Shown piece after piece: positions 37,101 through 56,331 of a DNA stretch of 64,000 nucleotides. The stretch lies in the NCBI GenBank assembly GCA_964017195.1, contig OZ024890.1, positions 21,823,201-21,887,200 on the forward strand, written 5' to 3'. How positions within the stretch are numbered: position 1 is the first letter of the stretch; every line of letters begins with the position of its first letter. The position numbers and the translations under genes are program-made. A model generated the notes under the pieces. The model did no database searches and was not told the origin of the DNA. It saw only the letters and a program-made list of their open reading frames with translations. Origin of the DNA: Siderastrea radians. Its lineage: Eukaryota > Cnidaria > Anthozoa > Scleractinia > Rhizangiidae.

Positions 37101-40088
37101 ATCAATATATAATTCCATATATGTGAACTCTGCTCTTTGCGGCAAATCAGAATTTAGCAGTTTGACCTCAAGTGTCACTAAGGCGCGGAATTGCAGAGTA
37201 TCAAAATATCATTGATATTCTTTGATATTCTCATAAGCCAGTATCTTGATAATAGAAAAATATCATGACATTCTGATATTTTGATGAACAAGATATGCTC
37301 ATGCATCCCTGATCAGAAAACATTTGATATTTGGAGACTCTGAGCTCATGATGCTTTGATAAGATCAAAAGATATCATAATAGCAACCTAATATCTGTTT
37401 GATATTTTTAGCTTCTCATGATAATTTGATAAAATCATAAGATCTCAAATAAACCACTCTCGAGCTAAAGGTTCTCCCTCACGACCATTTGAGATTTTGA
37501 TATTCCTCTGATATTTTAAGATTCTCATGATGTTTTGATTACATCAAGAGATATCAAAAGTAACATTCCACCACAAGGCATTGGAGATTTTGATATTCTA
37601 TTTGATATTTTGAGATTCTCATGGTAATTATATAAAATATCAAAATATCAAACCACTACAGAGCTACATGATGTTCCTCCTCAAGACAGTTGAGATTTTG
37701 ACATTCCTTCCGATATCTGAGACAAAAGTAGTGGGGAATGTCAAAATAACACTACCCACTCTCACTATTAAAATATCATGATATTATCAAACATCATCAG
37801 AGGAACTGTATAGAAAAAATATTTGATCTAACAAAAATAATACTTGTACTTGATATTTTGAATTCCGCAATGCCACACCTTGCTACAAAAGAAAAAATGA
37901 AGTCTTGTACAAGAAAGCACAACTTCAACTCAAGAGAAGTAAGATATAGCTCCTCCAAACGTTTGATTTAACGCGTCAAATTCACCGATGAAAGGACAAA
38001 ATGACTGTAAACTTTTTCTCTCAAATTAAAAATTTTCACAGATATCTGTGATCCTGGATGGAGCTATTTCAATGGGTTCTGTTACTTCACGAGTGCAAAA
38101 TGTGCAAACTGGGCTACAGCTCTGGCTAAATGTCGACAGCAAAACTCCGTCCTTGTTGATGTCACCAACAGTGAAGAAAACGTTTACATACAACGTCGCC
38201 ACAATGGTTACAAATCCTGGCTGGGTTTGAACGACTTGTCCACGGAGGGTAACTTTACTTGGGCAGATCGCGTAGCTGGGAACTTTACAGCTTGGGCCAG
38301 AAACCAGCCGAATAACGTCAACCAAGAAGACTGTGTACACGCGCTTGGTGTGAAATACAACTATGAATGGAATGACGTGAAATGCAGCGACTGTCATCAG
38401 TTTACTTGCAAGAAAGGTAAGATAGTTTCTAATTACAAAATTTTATATCACTGTTGATCTATTGGATTTATCACAGAAAGAAATGAGGACCTGAAATGAA
38501 AGGAAAACGAAACGCCAAAGTATTGAAACTTCCGTGTTTATTGAGAGAAGCATAGCTGGTTAAAGTTGCAATAAATTATCTGTAAAAATGGAAATAGAGT
38601 AATGTACATATGTTATTCACCGGCAGGGAAGTCCTATAGGGAAAACTGTGCCCCGGGTAAAGGAAAAAGCTGGACAAGTCACGTGCATGTAGTTACCCAA
38701 TCTGTTTTAACACTAGTTAGGAATCCGGACCGCTGAGATGTCTGGCTTCAGAAAAAAATAAAAAATTAAAAATAGAAGAGAAGGATATTAATTATTGTAG
38801 TTGTACAGAGTGTGTGTAGAGTGTGTGTACAGAGTGTATTGTAGTTGTACAGAGTTGTACAGAGTGTTTCAGCATACTTGCTTACTGATATTCATCACGA
38901 GGTTGATATATAAAAAGGGGAGGAGAACCAGGCTGTAATTGCAGATCATATTTCGGGTTATTTTCTTATAAATTCCAGTTCAGTCATCCTTAATTTCATC
39001 AAACTTTGCTGGGTGGCTATGGAATCACATTTAAGTAAGTAATCCAAGAAGTACAACTACATTTTATCACAGAGAGCCCGGCCGTCTGCAGCTTAAAATT
39101 AATCCGGACAATATTTGCGTATGAGAAGAATATTTCCATTTACGTTCTGAATAAAAGTAAACTAAGTTACCCTCGACTTTGTGTTTTGCCGTTCTCGGGG
39201 CTTAAAACAGCGAAATTAGTGATTGTAAAGGCCTTTTTATTTTTCACAGTAACAGCCCTTGTAATTGGGTTGATCGCGTTTATCCCATTTACACAACCCT
39301 AACAATTCAATACATTGTTTTCAAAAAGCTTACTTAACGGCCGTCTCATATTTTCAGATCTTAATGAATGTGAAAGAAAGACATACAACTGTCCCCAGTT
39401 CACCAGCTGTACTAACAAACGTGGATCCTATTGGTGCAAGTGTAACCCTGGAACCGTTAAAGATGGCTTTGGATGCTATCATGCTAGTTCCTGCTCTGTG
39501 ATCAGAAAAGACGCCAGGAGTGTCAGCGGAAATTACGCCATCGATCCAGATGGCAAGGGAGGTCTGGCTCCATTCAAAGTATACTGTGATATGACCGACA
39601 AGAATGGAGTTGGCGTGACAGTCATTAGTCACGACAGTGAAAGCAGAACACATGTCCAGGGATATGACCCCCAAGGTAGCTACTCACGTGACATTCATTA
39701 CACAGGAGCGTCACTGTCTCAGCTGGCGAGTCTCACCAGAGTCTCCTCACACTGTGAACAGTTTATCAAGTATGAGTGTTATGATTCGGTTTTGCTTCAC
39801 AATAACAACCTACACGGATGGTGGGTATCACGTGATTCTACTAAGATGACGTACTGGGGTGGAGCATCTGTCAGTGGTAAGTGCGCATGCGGGATGACCA
39901 ACTCATGCGCATACTCCAGTTATGGCTGTAACTGTGATAAGAATGACAGGGTATGGCGTGAAGACAGCGGTCTCCTTACTGACAAGACGCATCTTCCTGT
40001 TAAACAGCTCAGGTTTGGGGATACTGGAGATCGCGGCGAGCAGGGATACCACACACTGGGGAAGTTTAAGTGCTATGGCGTAGCGTAA
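8009..40088 (+). CDS. Secreted multi-lectin protein: (H-lectin x3)-Kazal-(H-lectin x3)-C-type lectin-EGF-fibrinogen-like
   Basis: Reconstructed exons: 8009-8086 (ATG at 8030), 28758-28919, 29285-29536, 29642-29806, 30250-30363, 31457-31582, 31822-31918, 32551-32769, 33286-33665, 34985-35152, 35720-35830, 36123-36242, 36806-36896, 38042-38416, 39358-40088 (TAA). All junctions are GT-AG and all phases agree, giving 1,056 codons. Introns inside lectin modules are phase 0; those around Kazal, C-type lectin and EGF/fibrinogen-like exons are phase 1. The product is secreted and likely binds carbohydrate on several domains, as an immune recognition, adhesion or matrix protein (inference). The first large intron (about 20.7 kb) contains the 32-bp satellite. 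A polyadenylation signal AATAAA lies at 40279-40284. The 28758 acceptor is the least certain junction; an alternative is 28768 joined to a donor at 8091, which also keeps frame. Confidence 0.8.
8030..8086 (+). CDS. Signal-peptide exon of lectin gene 2
   Basis: Encodes MFLDLLPLLLLSIVFQQKC followed by the consensus donor GTAAGT, 19 codons in phase 0. The leucine-rich core is typical of a secretion signal. Acceptor TCTCTTTTTCAG ends at 8008. The paralogue at 59937-59993 encodes MLWNLFSLLLLSFMFQQKC, the same length and same donor, which supports both start and exon end. Confidence 0.8.
8087..8734 (+). other. Intron sequence before the satellite
   Basis: Non-coding, AT-rich intron DNA following the signal exon. 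From about 8600 onward, diverged pieces of the 32-bp repeat begin to appear (CACTGAACTCCACGC at 8616), so the array edge is gradual. Confidence 0.5.
12250..15795 (+). repeat. Higher-order repeat copy I (3,546 bp)
   Basis: First of three nearly identical blocks of variant monomers. Landmarks: CGCAATGAACCC at 12329 and the truncated monomer GAACTAGC at 15481; both recur exactly 3,546 bp later. Inside the block a sub-block repeats about 1,536 bp apart (13154 and 14690), which is 48 monomer lengths. Confidence 0.85.
15796..19341 (+). repeat. Higher-order repeat copy II (3,546 bp)
   Basis: Same order of variant monomers as copy I, including a block with ACTCTGACCTACACTACC and the truncated monomer GAACTAGC at 19027. 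Only scattered base differences from copy I were seen (for example TACTACGAAAAACGCGCT at about 15466 against TACTACCAAAAACGCGCT at about 19012). Confidence 0.85.
19342..22855 (+). repeat. Higher-order repeat copy III (3,514 bp, one monomer short)
   Basis: The landmark GAACTAGC is at 22541, 3,514 bp after its copy II counterpart. The missing 32 bp lie at about 19830, where one monomer present at 16282-16313 is absent. Beyond 22855 the pattern continues in a diverged partial copy to about 24.9 kb. Confidence 0.85.
25203..25348 (+). mobile_element. Retroelement 3' end with (TAC)n tail inserted in the satellite
   Basis: Interrupts the array with unrelated AT-rich sequence that ends in AAATAAAGTTTT and about 17 TAC/ACT triplets. 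The satellite sequence resumes at once, and ACATA occurs on both sides (end of CCCACATA on the left, ACATATTACAC on the right), which may be a 5-bp target duplication. No coding part is present. The trinucleotide tail suggests a SINE or truncated LINE; the family is not identified. Confidence 0.6.
27608..27678. repeat. (AC)n microsatellite
   Basis: About 35 perfect CA dinucleotides within the degenerate satellite flank. Confidence 0.95.
27828..28190. mobile_element. Nested MITE copies with GTTTGACGTGTGAAGGCCG termini
   Basis: An element at 28021-28177 has inverted ends of about 38 bp: CGGCCTTCACACGTCAAAC at the left, its inverse GTTTGACGTGTGAAGGCCG at the right. A related partial copy precedes it (27828-27995), sharing TTGGCAAACTGTTGGCGA, GAGAATAGAGACAA and the same right terminus. 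No ORF, so non-autonomous. Confidence 0.65.
28758..31918 (+). CDS. First H-type lectin triplet of lectin gene 2 (exons 3-8)
   Basis: Six exons: 28758-28919, 29285-29536, 29642-29806, 30250-30363, 31457-31582, 31822-31918. After a Cys-rich leader (WSCSSACTPPQYC) come three H-type-lectin-like domains. Domain a runs from CTNVAFP to INWIAFQD, domain b from CDKVSF to VDWFAFIG, domain c from FCQQVHY to VSYIVIG. Each has the family pattern of an aromatic F/Y near the start, P-x-V-x-V-S strand, a GF/SF-x-V-C-x-R/K-E strand and a closing W-x-A-like strand; domain c has lost the closing W. Introns within the triplet are phase 0, the final one phase 1. Confidence 0.75.
31030..31175. repeat. (AAT)n microsatellite
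   Basis: Imperfect AAT/TAA trinucleotide run inside the intron between exons ending 30363 and starting 31457. Confidence 0.9.
31950..32290 (+). repeat. Degenerate ~15-bp tandem repeat (CAAACTCACCCACAA-like)
   Basis: Repeating words CAAACTCACCCACAA, CAAACTCGCCCAC and CAAACTCGTGCACAG fill the intron between the first lectin triplet and the Kazal exon, with a non-repetitive break at 32080-32140. It is also A/C-rich and G-poor on the + strand, like the 32-bp satellite, but the unit is different. Confidence 0.75.
32551..32769 (+). CDS. Follistatin/Kazal-like exon of lectin gene 2
   Basis: A symmetrical phase 1-1 exon of 219 nt flanked by CTTTCCGCAG and GTAAGAG. It begins D-L-D-P-C-L-N-V-I-C, then has PVCTANGTTYDNKCWHELSYC, the Kazal core (VC-x-x-x-G-x-T-Y-x-N-x-C). 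This domain usually inhibits serine proteases, but in mosaic extracellular proteins it often serves as a structural spacer. Confidence 0.82.
33041..33178 (+). mobile_element. tRNA-derived SINE
   Basis: The head looks like a tRNA: acceptor halves GGCTTGT and GCAAGCC pair, an A box (TAGCTTAATTGGTTAGAGC) and B box (GGTTCGAATCCC) are intact. The anticodon arm does not pair, and the head is followed by a tail with the hairpin CGCAACTGCATAAGTTGCG. Similar tails lie at 41320-41340 and 41707-41730, so this is a dispersed repeat and not a working tRNA gene. Confidence 0.7.
33286..36896 (+). CDS. Second H-type lectin triplet of lectin gene 2
   Basis: Five exons: 33286-33665, 34985-35152, 35720-35830, 36123-36242, 36806-36896. 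Domain a runs from CKTVAFP to VDWLAYQG, domain b from CADVTFP to SWLAFSK, domain c from YCEFVKFE to VNYAVLTG. The order and details mirror the first triplet: NFTVCVMQ / FKVCLREM / FRVCVKEL strands, an exon break before the closing W strand in domain b, and a domain c lacking that W. Domain a is one exon here but split by an intron in the first triplet. Opens and closes in phase 1, so the triplet is a shuffling-competent cassette. Confidence 0.78.
34366..34500 (+). mobile_element. One-arm relative of the palindromic MITE
   Basis: Contains TACGAGCAGTCTCTCTTTCC, GAACGAGCGAGCGGGC and GAAACGTGACGCGCGTGTCG, which match one arm of the palindrome at 5982-6080. The second arm is missing. A short internal repeat of GCGTGACGCGCGTGTCG occurs at the end. 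Confidence 0.65.
34560..34657. repeat. (CAGT)n microsatellite
   Basis: About 23 imperfect CAGT/CAGC tetranucleotides in the intron before exon 34985-35152. Confidence 0.92.
37184..37875. mobile_element. ~690-bp element built of GATATTTTGA-type inverted repeats
   Basis: Ends carry inverted copies: GCGGAATT then CAAAATATCA at left, TGATATTTTGAATTCCGC at right. The interior repeats GAGATTTTGATATTC, GATTCTCATGAT and GATATCAAAA blocks at irregular spacing of roughly 110 bp. No ORF. It lies in the intron before the C-type lectin exon. Confidence 0.6.
38042..38416 (+). CDS. C-type lectin domain exon of lectin gene 2
   Basis: A single phase 1-1 exon. The domain begins CDPGWSYFNGFCYF and shows WLGLND, a QPN tripeptide in the sugar-binding loop, the acidic NQEDCVHA segment and WNDVKC, with closing CHQFTC. 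QPN is a variant of the mannose-type EPN motif and WND supplies the second calcium-site cluster, so calcium-dependent sugar binding is plausible but specificity is uncertain. Confidence 0.9.
39358..40088 (+). CDS. EGF plus fibrinogen-like terminal exon of lectin gene 2
   Basis: Acceptor TTTTCAG ends at 39357. The exon opens with a calcium-binding EGF domain (DLNEC, CPQFTSC, NKRGSYWCKC) and continues without an intron into the CASPR-type fibrinogen-like domain (CSVIRKDARSVSGNYAIDPD onward), ending with TAA at 40086-40088. The last domain is closely similar to that of gene 1. Confidence 0.88.
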
Positions 40089-40278
40089 ACCTGATACTTA
40101 TGAAATTAAAAAAGGCATTAAAAGTTTTTGATTGAACTGAGGCAACAGTCGTAAGAACACTTTTAGGCACTGCATAAGAAGTGTAAGGTTCTAAGTAGTA
40201 TGCAATAGTTGGTTTATATTTCGAAACAATGGTGCACTGATAAACCGCACATTTGGAAAGCTATGCTTTTATAAAAAT

Positions 40279-40284
40279 AATAAA
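40279..40284 (+). terminator. Polyadenylation signal AATAAA of lectin gene 2
   Basis: Canonical hexamer about 190 nt after the stop codon, followed by GT-rich sequence. Confidence 0.5.
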
Positions 40285-41285
40285 GTGGGTACCTTGCATT
40301 CAACAGTGGTGTAAGATTGTCTAAAATCAATTTTAAAAACTTGGGCATTCAATTACACAGATGACGGTAATAGCGTGGGAGTGCATTCGATGCAAAATGT
40401 ATCTATTTTTAAGGGGTTACAAAAACACTAAACCGGAGTTTGGAAGAACGTGAAACTGTTAAAGAAATACCATTCTCGTCCCCAGAGATCCACGGATTGT
40501 ACACTGAAAACCCACAAGTTCTGTTTTAGCAAAAAAAAAATGGGCTTCTCGGTGAGTAATAGCCTCTAGCAGGGTACAATCAGTCTGAAATAGATCTTTT
40601 GAAGTTAGTGTTTGCTTTGGGCACCGGATAAAGCAATACGAGCTCTGTTGTTAAGTTTTGACTGCTGTTTTGAGTTTTACCAAGCGTTTACGAGTGTTTC
40701 TGCGAACACTATAGAAAAACGCCTTCTATTTCGTTTAAAATCTAGCCATTGGAAAAAAAAACACGATGGCCGCTTGAGAACACGGGAAAAATTTTCATGA
40801 CGTTTAGATCATGTAGGTATTAAGACGAGCGGGAAGCTTATGTTTTGACTACATTTTCAGTGTTTAATTATAGTGTTCCATATATAAAAAGAGTTTTTAA
40901 CGCTTTACTTCTTTACTATTTGTTCAAACTTCTACTTTGTGCTGAGATCAGGTGTGCATAAAATTTTTGCTGATACATGTACAGTATTTAGTAGATCACA
41001 AACTCGTCATTTCTTTCAATTGACGTTTTAAGTTTTGTCTCTCGGAACACACTTCAAAAGCTCTGAAACAATGGCCTCAGTTTCTGTCAGTGAGTGCAGC
41101 TGATCTGTATTATAAATTGTTGTAGTCGCCACTCAGAGTCAAAACAAAGGGAAATACTGATTACATGCTCGATATCTTCGATGAGCAAATCCTTTCAAAT
41201 TATTGCATGCCGATTTCAAACCAGTACATCACGCATGCTTGGATTCAAATGTCAACTGAGCGCGCAAAAAATGAACCTCTCATGA
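40285..41285. other. Intergenic, nothing recognised
   Basis: Downstream of the lectin gene. Only short ORFs without family features; no repeats that I can name. Confidence 0.5.
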
Positions 41286-41378
41286 GCTCCAATCCCGTTC
41301 AAGCCTCATTTGTTTTCCAAGCTTTCTTTTCGCAACTGCTTTAGTTGGGTATAAAACTGCCCTGGTCTTCTACCTAGC
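41286..41378 (+). mobile_element. SINE tail fragment
   Basis: Contains AATCCCGTTCAAGCCTCA (end of a tRNA-like head) followed by TTTTCGCAACTGCTTTAGTT and CTGGTCTTCTACC, matching the tails of the SINEs at 33.1 and 41.7 kb. The head is missing, so it is broken. Confidence 0.55.
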
Positions 41379-41636
41379 AAATCTTTATTCCACAGTACAA
41401 GTGTATGACTTGATTTATTCTCTTTTATATACACCTTATTGAAAATATGTTGTCGGGTTAAAAGCATAAACCATGCCAGTGGTTTTCTGGGAATTAAGCA
41501 GAAGAACCTGCTTTGATTTTTAGACACCGTGCACATCATAATGGCACGGAAACGGATATAAAAATACCTTGAATATCAAAAAGTGGAATGGAGTAACAAG
41601 ATTGCCGTGTTGTTTTCCCAGAATTCCATTCCTAGT

Positions 41637-41800
41637 GGGCTTAATAGCTCCGTTGGTAAGATCGCTGCACCGATATCTCAGGGTCAAGGGTTCGAGTCCC
41701 GTTCAAGCTTTTTCGCAACTGCTTCAGTTGCGTGTCAGGGACCGCGCTGTGCGCGGGGATGGGCGAAGCGGATTTAGCCCCCTTCCCACTTTTTGGTACC
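41637..41800 (+). mobile_element. tRNA-derived SINE
   Basis: A-box-like TAGCTCCGTTGGTAAGA and B box GGTTCGAGTCCC are in tRNA order, then TTTTTCGCAACTGCTTCAG and a GC-rich stretch (GACCGCGCTGTGCGCGG). Same family as 33041-33178 in head and tail hairpin. The anticodon stem is not convincing. Confidence 0.68.
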
Positions 41801-41939
41801 ATTGAAGAGAAGCAAATGAAAAAGTTGGAAAATTCATTAGTTTCAAGGTAAACCAGTTCTCAAGTTTTCCCCATGCAGTTTAACCTTTCACTGCTCACTT
41901 TAAAAAAACGCATTTTTCAACGTTGAGTGCTATGTTGCC

Positions 41940-41940
41940 A

Positions 41941-41974
<34 letters not shown>
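41940..41974. repeat. (AAT)n microsatellite
   Basis: About eleven uninterrupted AAT triplets. Confidence 0.95.
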
Positions 41975-41975
<1 letters not shown>

Positions 41976-42497
41976 GCATTTATTTATACGCTATGAAAAC
42001 TAATTACAGCAGAGCTGATGTGGTCGTGTGTAGAAAGAAAAAACATGCCAAAGAAATGCCACTAAACTTTGCTACAAAAACATTTCTTTACAATTAAGCT
42101 AGATTTTGAACCAGATTCTGTTGTAAACTGTACACTATTTGCTCGAGCGCATGTGCATAAGCCAAAATTAGGTCTTGTTTCTTTTTTTTTTTGGCTGATT
42201 CATTCCCAATTTTTTTTTTCTTGCTTCTTTTCCTTCCCTTTTTCTCTTCCTTTCTTTTCTCGTTATCTTCTACCTTTTATCTCCTTCCTATTCAATGGAA
42301 AAGTTTTGGCCTCAGCCCTTCAAAAAAAACTGGAAATGGAACATTGATCAACTATAGGTGACTTGGCCTATTTTACCACCAATTTTGCACCCAAAATTGG
42401 AAACGTTTTTCTGGAATAGCTCTGCCAGAATTGGGTTGATGTTGAAAATCGACACACGTATGGATGGATCTGTCCTTGCTGTGTTTGCTGCTTATCA

Positions 42498-43742
42498 ACC
42501 TCGTACCCAGGGTCCTCTCTCTTCCTCCCTCGAGAAAGTACCCTGGTTTCGGCTGGTCACGTGTCTCCCTTAAGCAAACAGCTCCCCACCAGGGTGGACT
42601 TGCTTTTCTTCAAGAAGCGAAGGGAAAAGCGAATGCAAATCTTTTCAAACTGGCACGAAGACAGAGGAATGGAAGTCATTAGCTCACTTTTTTTCAAAGA
42701 CAGGGATGCTGAAAAAATCTACAGTCTATTATCTGCAGCGTTTCAGAAGCACACATAATGCAGATTTCCCATCAACAAAATATTTTACGGTAGGCTCGAT
42801 CTGTTTTGAATTTGCCGAAGGCGTTTGATAAGAAGCTGCTCGTATTGCCCGAACAAAATGTCACACACTCATTTGTTTGCTATATATTTTATTTATTGGC
42901 CTAATAATGCAAGTAAAATTCTGATAATAAAAGCCCACGCTGCACTTGTGTATTTTTATCTGCAAGCTTCAATGTAATTGTAAAATCCTGCAGACCAGAG
43001 TACAACCTTCTTGTCAACAAAGCTCTTAATTATAAATGTTATTTAGTTTAGCACATTTTTCATTTTGTCATGTCACTGTTTTGTGGTGAAAAAAGTTTTT
43101 TTTTTTTTCGGTCAATCGGCGGTGTGAGAGCAATTTCGCCTACTCGACAGGAATAAAACAAATTACCTTCAAATTCTTACAAGAACGGTGGTTTCAGTCG
43201 GTTGGCGCGGCGTATTTTAACCTGATTTTACCATCGCGCCGTTTGTCTGTCTTGCGTACGGTTGCCGAAAATTCTGCTGCTCCTTGGAGATGCCAAAAAT
43301 AAATTAGTCCTTCCTAATCCTTAACAATCCATTTCATTTCGAGCTCCGTAAAGTATGAAGCCGATGGCTCTCCTTGTTGTAAATTTCTTATGTTGTGACT
43401 CGTGCCGGCTTCCGTTGACTATGGCGATGGTTAGCGACAGTGTTTTGAAATTTAGAGACTTGTAAACGAAAATAACATGGACCGCTTCGATGTCAAATGT
43501 TCGTATGTAATGAAGAAATACTTGTCTATAAAAGGAGTTCTTATCACCACAAATATTCCTGAAAAAGCTTACATCACCTCCGGTACTTTCCACCATTCTG
43601 ACACTAGTGACAATCTTACACTTTGCTACCCCTCCCCTGTGGCACATTCTTGTTAGCAGCCAGATTTTGGGTACCACGTGACCAGCCGAAACCAGGGTAA
43701 TTTCTCGAGGGAGGAAGAGAGAGGACCCTGGGGACGAGGTTG
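42498..43742. mobile_element. ~1.25-kb TIR element (MULE-like) with 11-bp target duplication
   Basis: Left end ACCTCGTACCCAGGGTCC and right end inverse CAACCTCGTCCCCAGGGTCC begin terminal inverted repeats of about 80 bp (to GGCTGGTCACGTG on both sides). The same GCTGCTTATCA flanks both ends in direct orientation (42487-42497 and 43743-43753). No transposase is visible, so it is non-autonomous. Long TIRs and a 9-11 bp duplication point to the Mutator-like group, as an inference. Ends of the same family occur at about 52377 and 57230-57315. Confidence 0.75.
42573..42758 (+). pseudogene. Possible captured coding fragment inside the TIR element
   Basis: A frame of about 60 codons reads RVDLLFFKKRREKRMQIF, NWHEDRGMEVISSLFFKD and EKIYSLLSAAFQKHT before a stop. 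The residue composition looks protein-like, and an AATAAA occurs downstream at about 42927. I do not recognise the family. It lies just inside the left inverted repeat, as gene pieces do in Pack-type elements. It could also be chance. Confidence 0.25.
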
Positions 43743-43753
43743 GCTGCTTATCA

Positions 43754-45464
43754 AAACAATCTGGTGACGTCAAAAAATGATGACGTCACAAGTGGTTTAA
43801 TGTCCACTTCTCGAAATGTCGACAAAAGTCGACTTTCGCAGTAAAAGTGTTAATATGGACCAAACAGGAACGGAATACTCGCAAAGAGTTTAAATCGCCT
43901 TGCCCTCAATTGGCTTGTTTAGTTTAAACTCACGTGCGCTTTAGGGTACCCTCAAAGAGTTTGAACCTGCTGAGATTTCAATTACAATCGGTTGAATTCT
44001 CATTGACTCTCTTCTACTTTTAAAGAGTTTAAATTCTTTTATTCACTCTCGTTCTTGTCTGGCCCGGGCATTACAGACTGAAGTGCGTCTCCAGATAGGA
44101 TGGTCGGTAACATTTTGCTTTGATATTCGTTGAAAATCGACGTTACTTCTTCAAGCTTCTCTATGCATGTAAACTTTGCGACAAGGATAGTTGCCCAAAG
44201 ATCTCTTTCGCTCCTAACGATGACAAATAAGGCGTTGGGCAGTCAGGACATACCGATAGACTGACTTTGGTGAAATCGTGGTATTTCATGACACTCACCC
44301 CAGTTTTCTCAGTTTGCCAGCTGGTACAGCTTTGCCTGTACAAGTTTTAAAGAATAAAACTGTTTTGGAGTTTGAGTCTTAAATGCGAATACGTCGACAT
44401 TCGTACCTTACTGGATTCTTAAAAAATGTGCGTAGAGATCGCTATTCCTATTCCGGTTAAGGGATAACAAAATATTCAAAATATCGACTTCCTAAAACAA
44501 TGTAATTTTGCCCATTGTGAGTAAAGCAAACATTCCGACTATATTACTTTTTGTTTTGTTACTGGGGGTAGATTACTCGGCCGGGAAAGGAATAAGTTCA
44601 AAACTGAGAAAACAATAACTGCAGACTGTCATTTGATCACTGGTTAGTCGAAGAGTTTGATACCCTTAGCATAGCTTTGATCCTTTACTTACGGGTCTAT
44701 ATGATCGGTATAAACTCAGAACTTTTGTCACACTTGGCCGCTCTACATCCGTTATTAGTCTTTTAGACAAAGAAAATTCAAGTTTAAATGTGAGGCCCCC
44801 CTCCCCCCATTCTTCACACTTGAGCGATCGAATTAGCCATCCCACTTTAAAATAGGCTGCCACTCCCTGCGTATACAACAGCGATGGTCTTCTGTCTTTC
44901 AAAAAAAATGACTGTCTGAAACGGGTGCACTCAGACTAACATATCCCACCTGTCATATCCACTTTTACTGAAGAATTTGCTTTTTCAAGTGCTTTAAGTA
45001 AATCTCGATTGAAGGCTTCAAACGTGTTGTATTTACAAAACTTTACTAAACTTTTCTTTTATTTCTTTCACGATTACTTGAACGATTAAAGGTAAAATTC
45101 CTTTTTTCTTCAACAATGATGAAATGAAACAACTGGCGTACAATGGGTGTTTTCTTATAGAAACCATGGCAAACGTTTGGGTCGCTTTTTTGGTTATAAA
45201 CACGTATCCTCTTGTGTTGACATTTAGCCGTTCTCAGGGAGTAATACAGCCTAAACGTGAACTTCTTAACTGTATTATTTTATGAAAAGTATATTTTTTT
45301 CTTTTTGTTGGAAATACAAGCTTGGAAGAATCAAACTGTTCGTGGAAGTAGAAGAGTATAAGTAAGGATTAAACACTGCCGAAAAAAGAGAAAATGGAAC
45401 GTTTAGCGAATAGTCGTCCTGCATACCAGTCACAACTTAAGAATCTAATTAAAAAGAGTATTAA
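43754..45464. other. Intergenic, nothing recognised
   Basis: Between the TIR element and the 3' side of the isomerase gene. Several short ORFs on both strands carry no recognisable motifs. Confidence 0.45.
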
Positions 45465-45470
45465 TTTATT
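45465..45470 (-). terminator. Possible polyadenylation signal of the isomerase gene
   Basis: AATAAA on the minus strand about 360 nt beyond the stop codon at 45826-45828. Nearest canonical hexamer that I saw; weak support. Confidence 0.3.
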
Positions 45471-45825
45471 CCACATTCAGTTAAATTTAGATTAGTTTAG
45501 TTTCCATTAGAATAATAGTTACAAAAAAGCAACAACAAACAAACAAACAAACAAACAAACCAAAAAAACCTAATGCCAGTTAAAGACACTCGGGAAGCCG
45601 CAGTTGGTGAATCCCTTTCGTTCTCACTGATCGCTTTTGCGCTTCAAACATTCATTCAAGTGTTTAATATATTGTTACCGGCAATAAGCACTGTTCTTTT
45701 TTTTAAAGCAATTTACTTAAAATACGTTGTCCTTGCTTGGCAGGTCATTACCAACATCTGTCTTACTTGAGTTAAAAACTTCTTACACCAATTTCCTCAC
45801 CCTATTTTCTAATCACAGTTAAAAC

Positions 45826-56186
<10,361 letters not shown>

Positions 56187-56331
56187 TAGCCTGTTCCAGA
56201 CGCCAAGATAGAAGGAAAACCGAATAAAGAAAGAGCCCCCCTTTTCTGCAAATCCTGATCAACTTATTTTTGGGGTACCTTTCTAATTTTTGCCATCCCT
56301 ACTATCTGAGAACCTGGAACTTAACAGGCTA
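56187..56331. mobile_element. 145-bp MITE with TAGCCTGTT ends
   Basis: Begins TAGCCTGTTCCAGACGCC and ends with the inverse (GGAACTTAACAGGCTA). CAAGATAG near the left end has an inverted partner CTATCTGAG near the right. No ORF. Confidence 0.6.

Noticed and set aside
43321..43773. 150-codon minus-strand ORF
   Set aside because: It runs into the inverted repeat of the TIR element (the LPREIT/TSSPGSSLFLP part is repeat sequence) and the remainder has no recognisable family.
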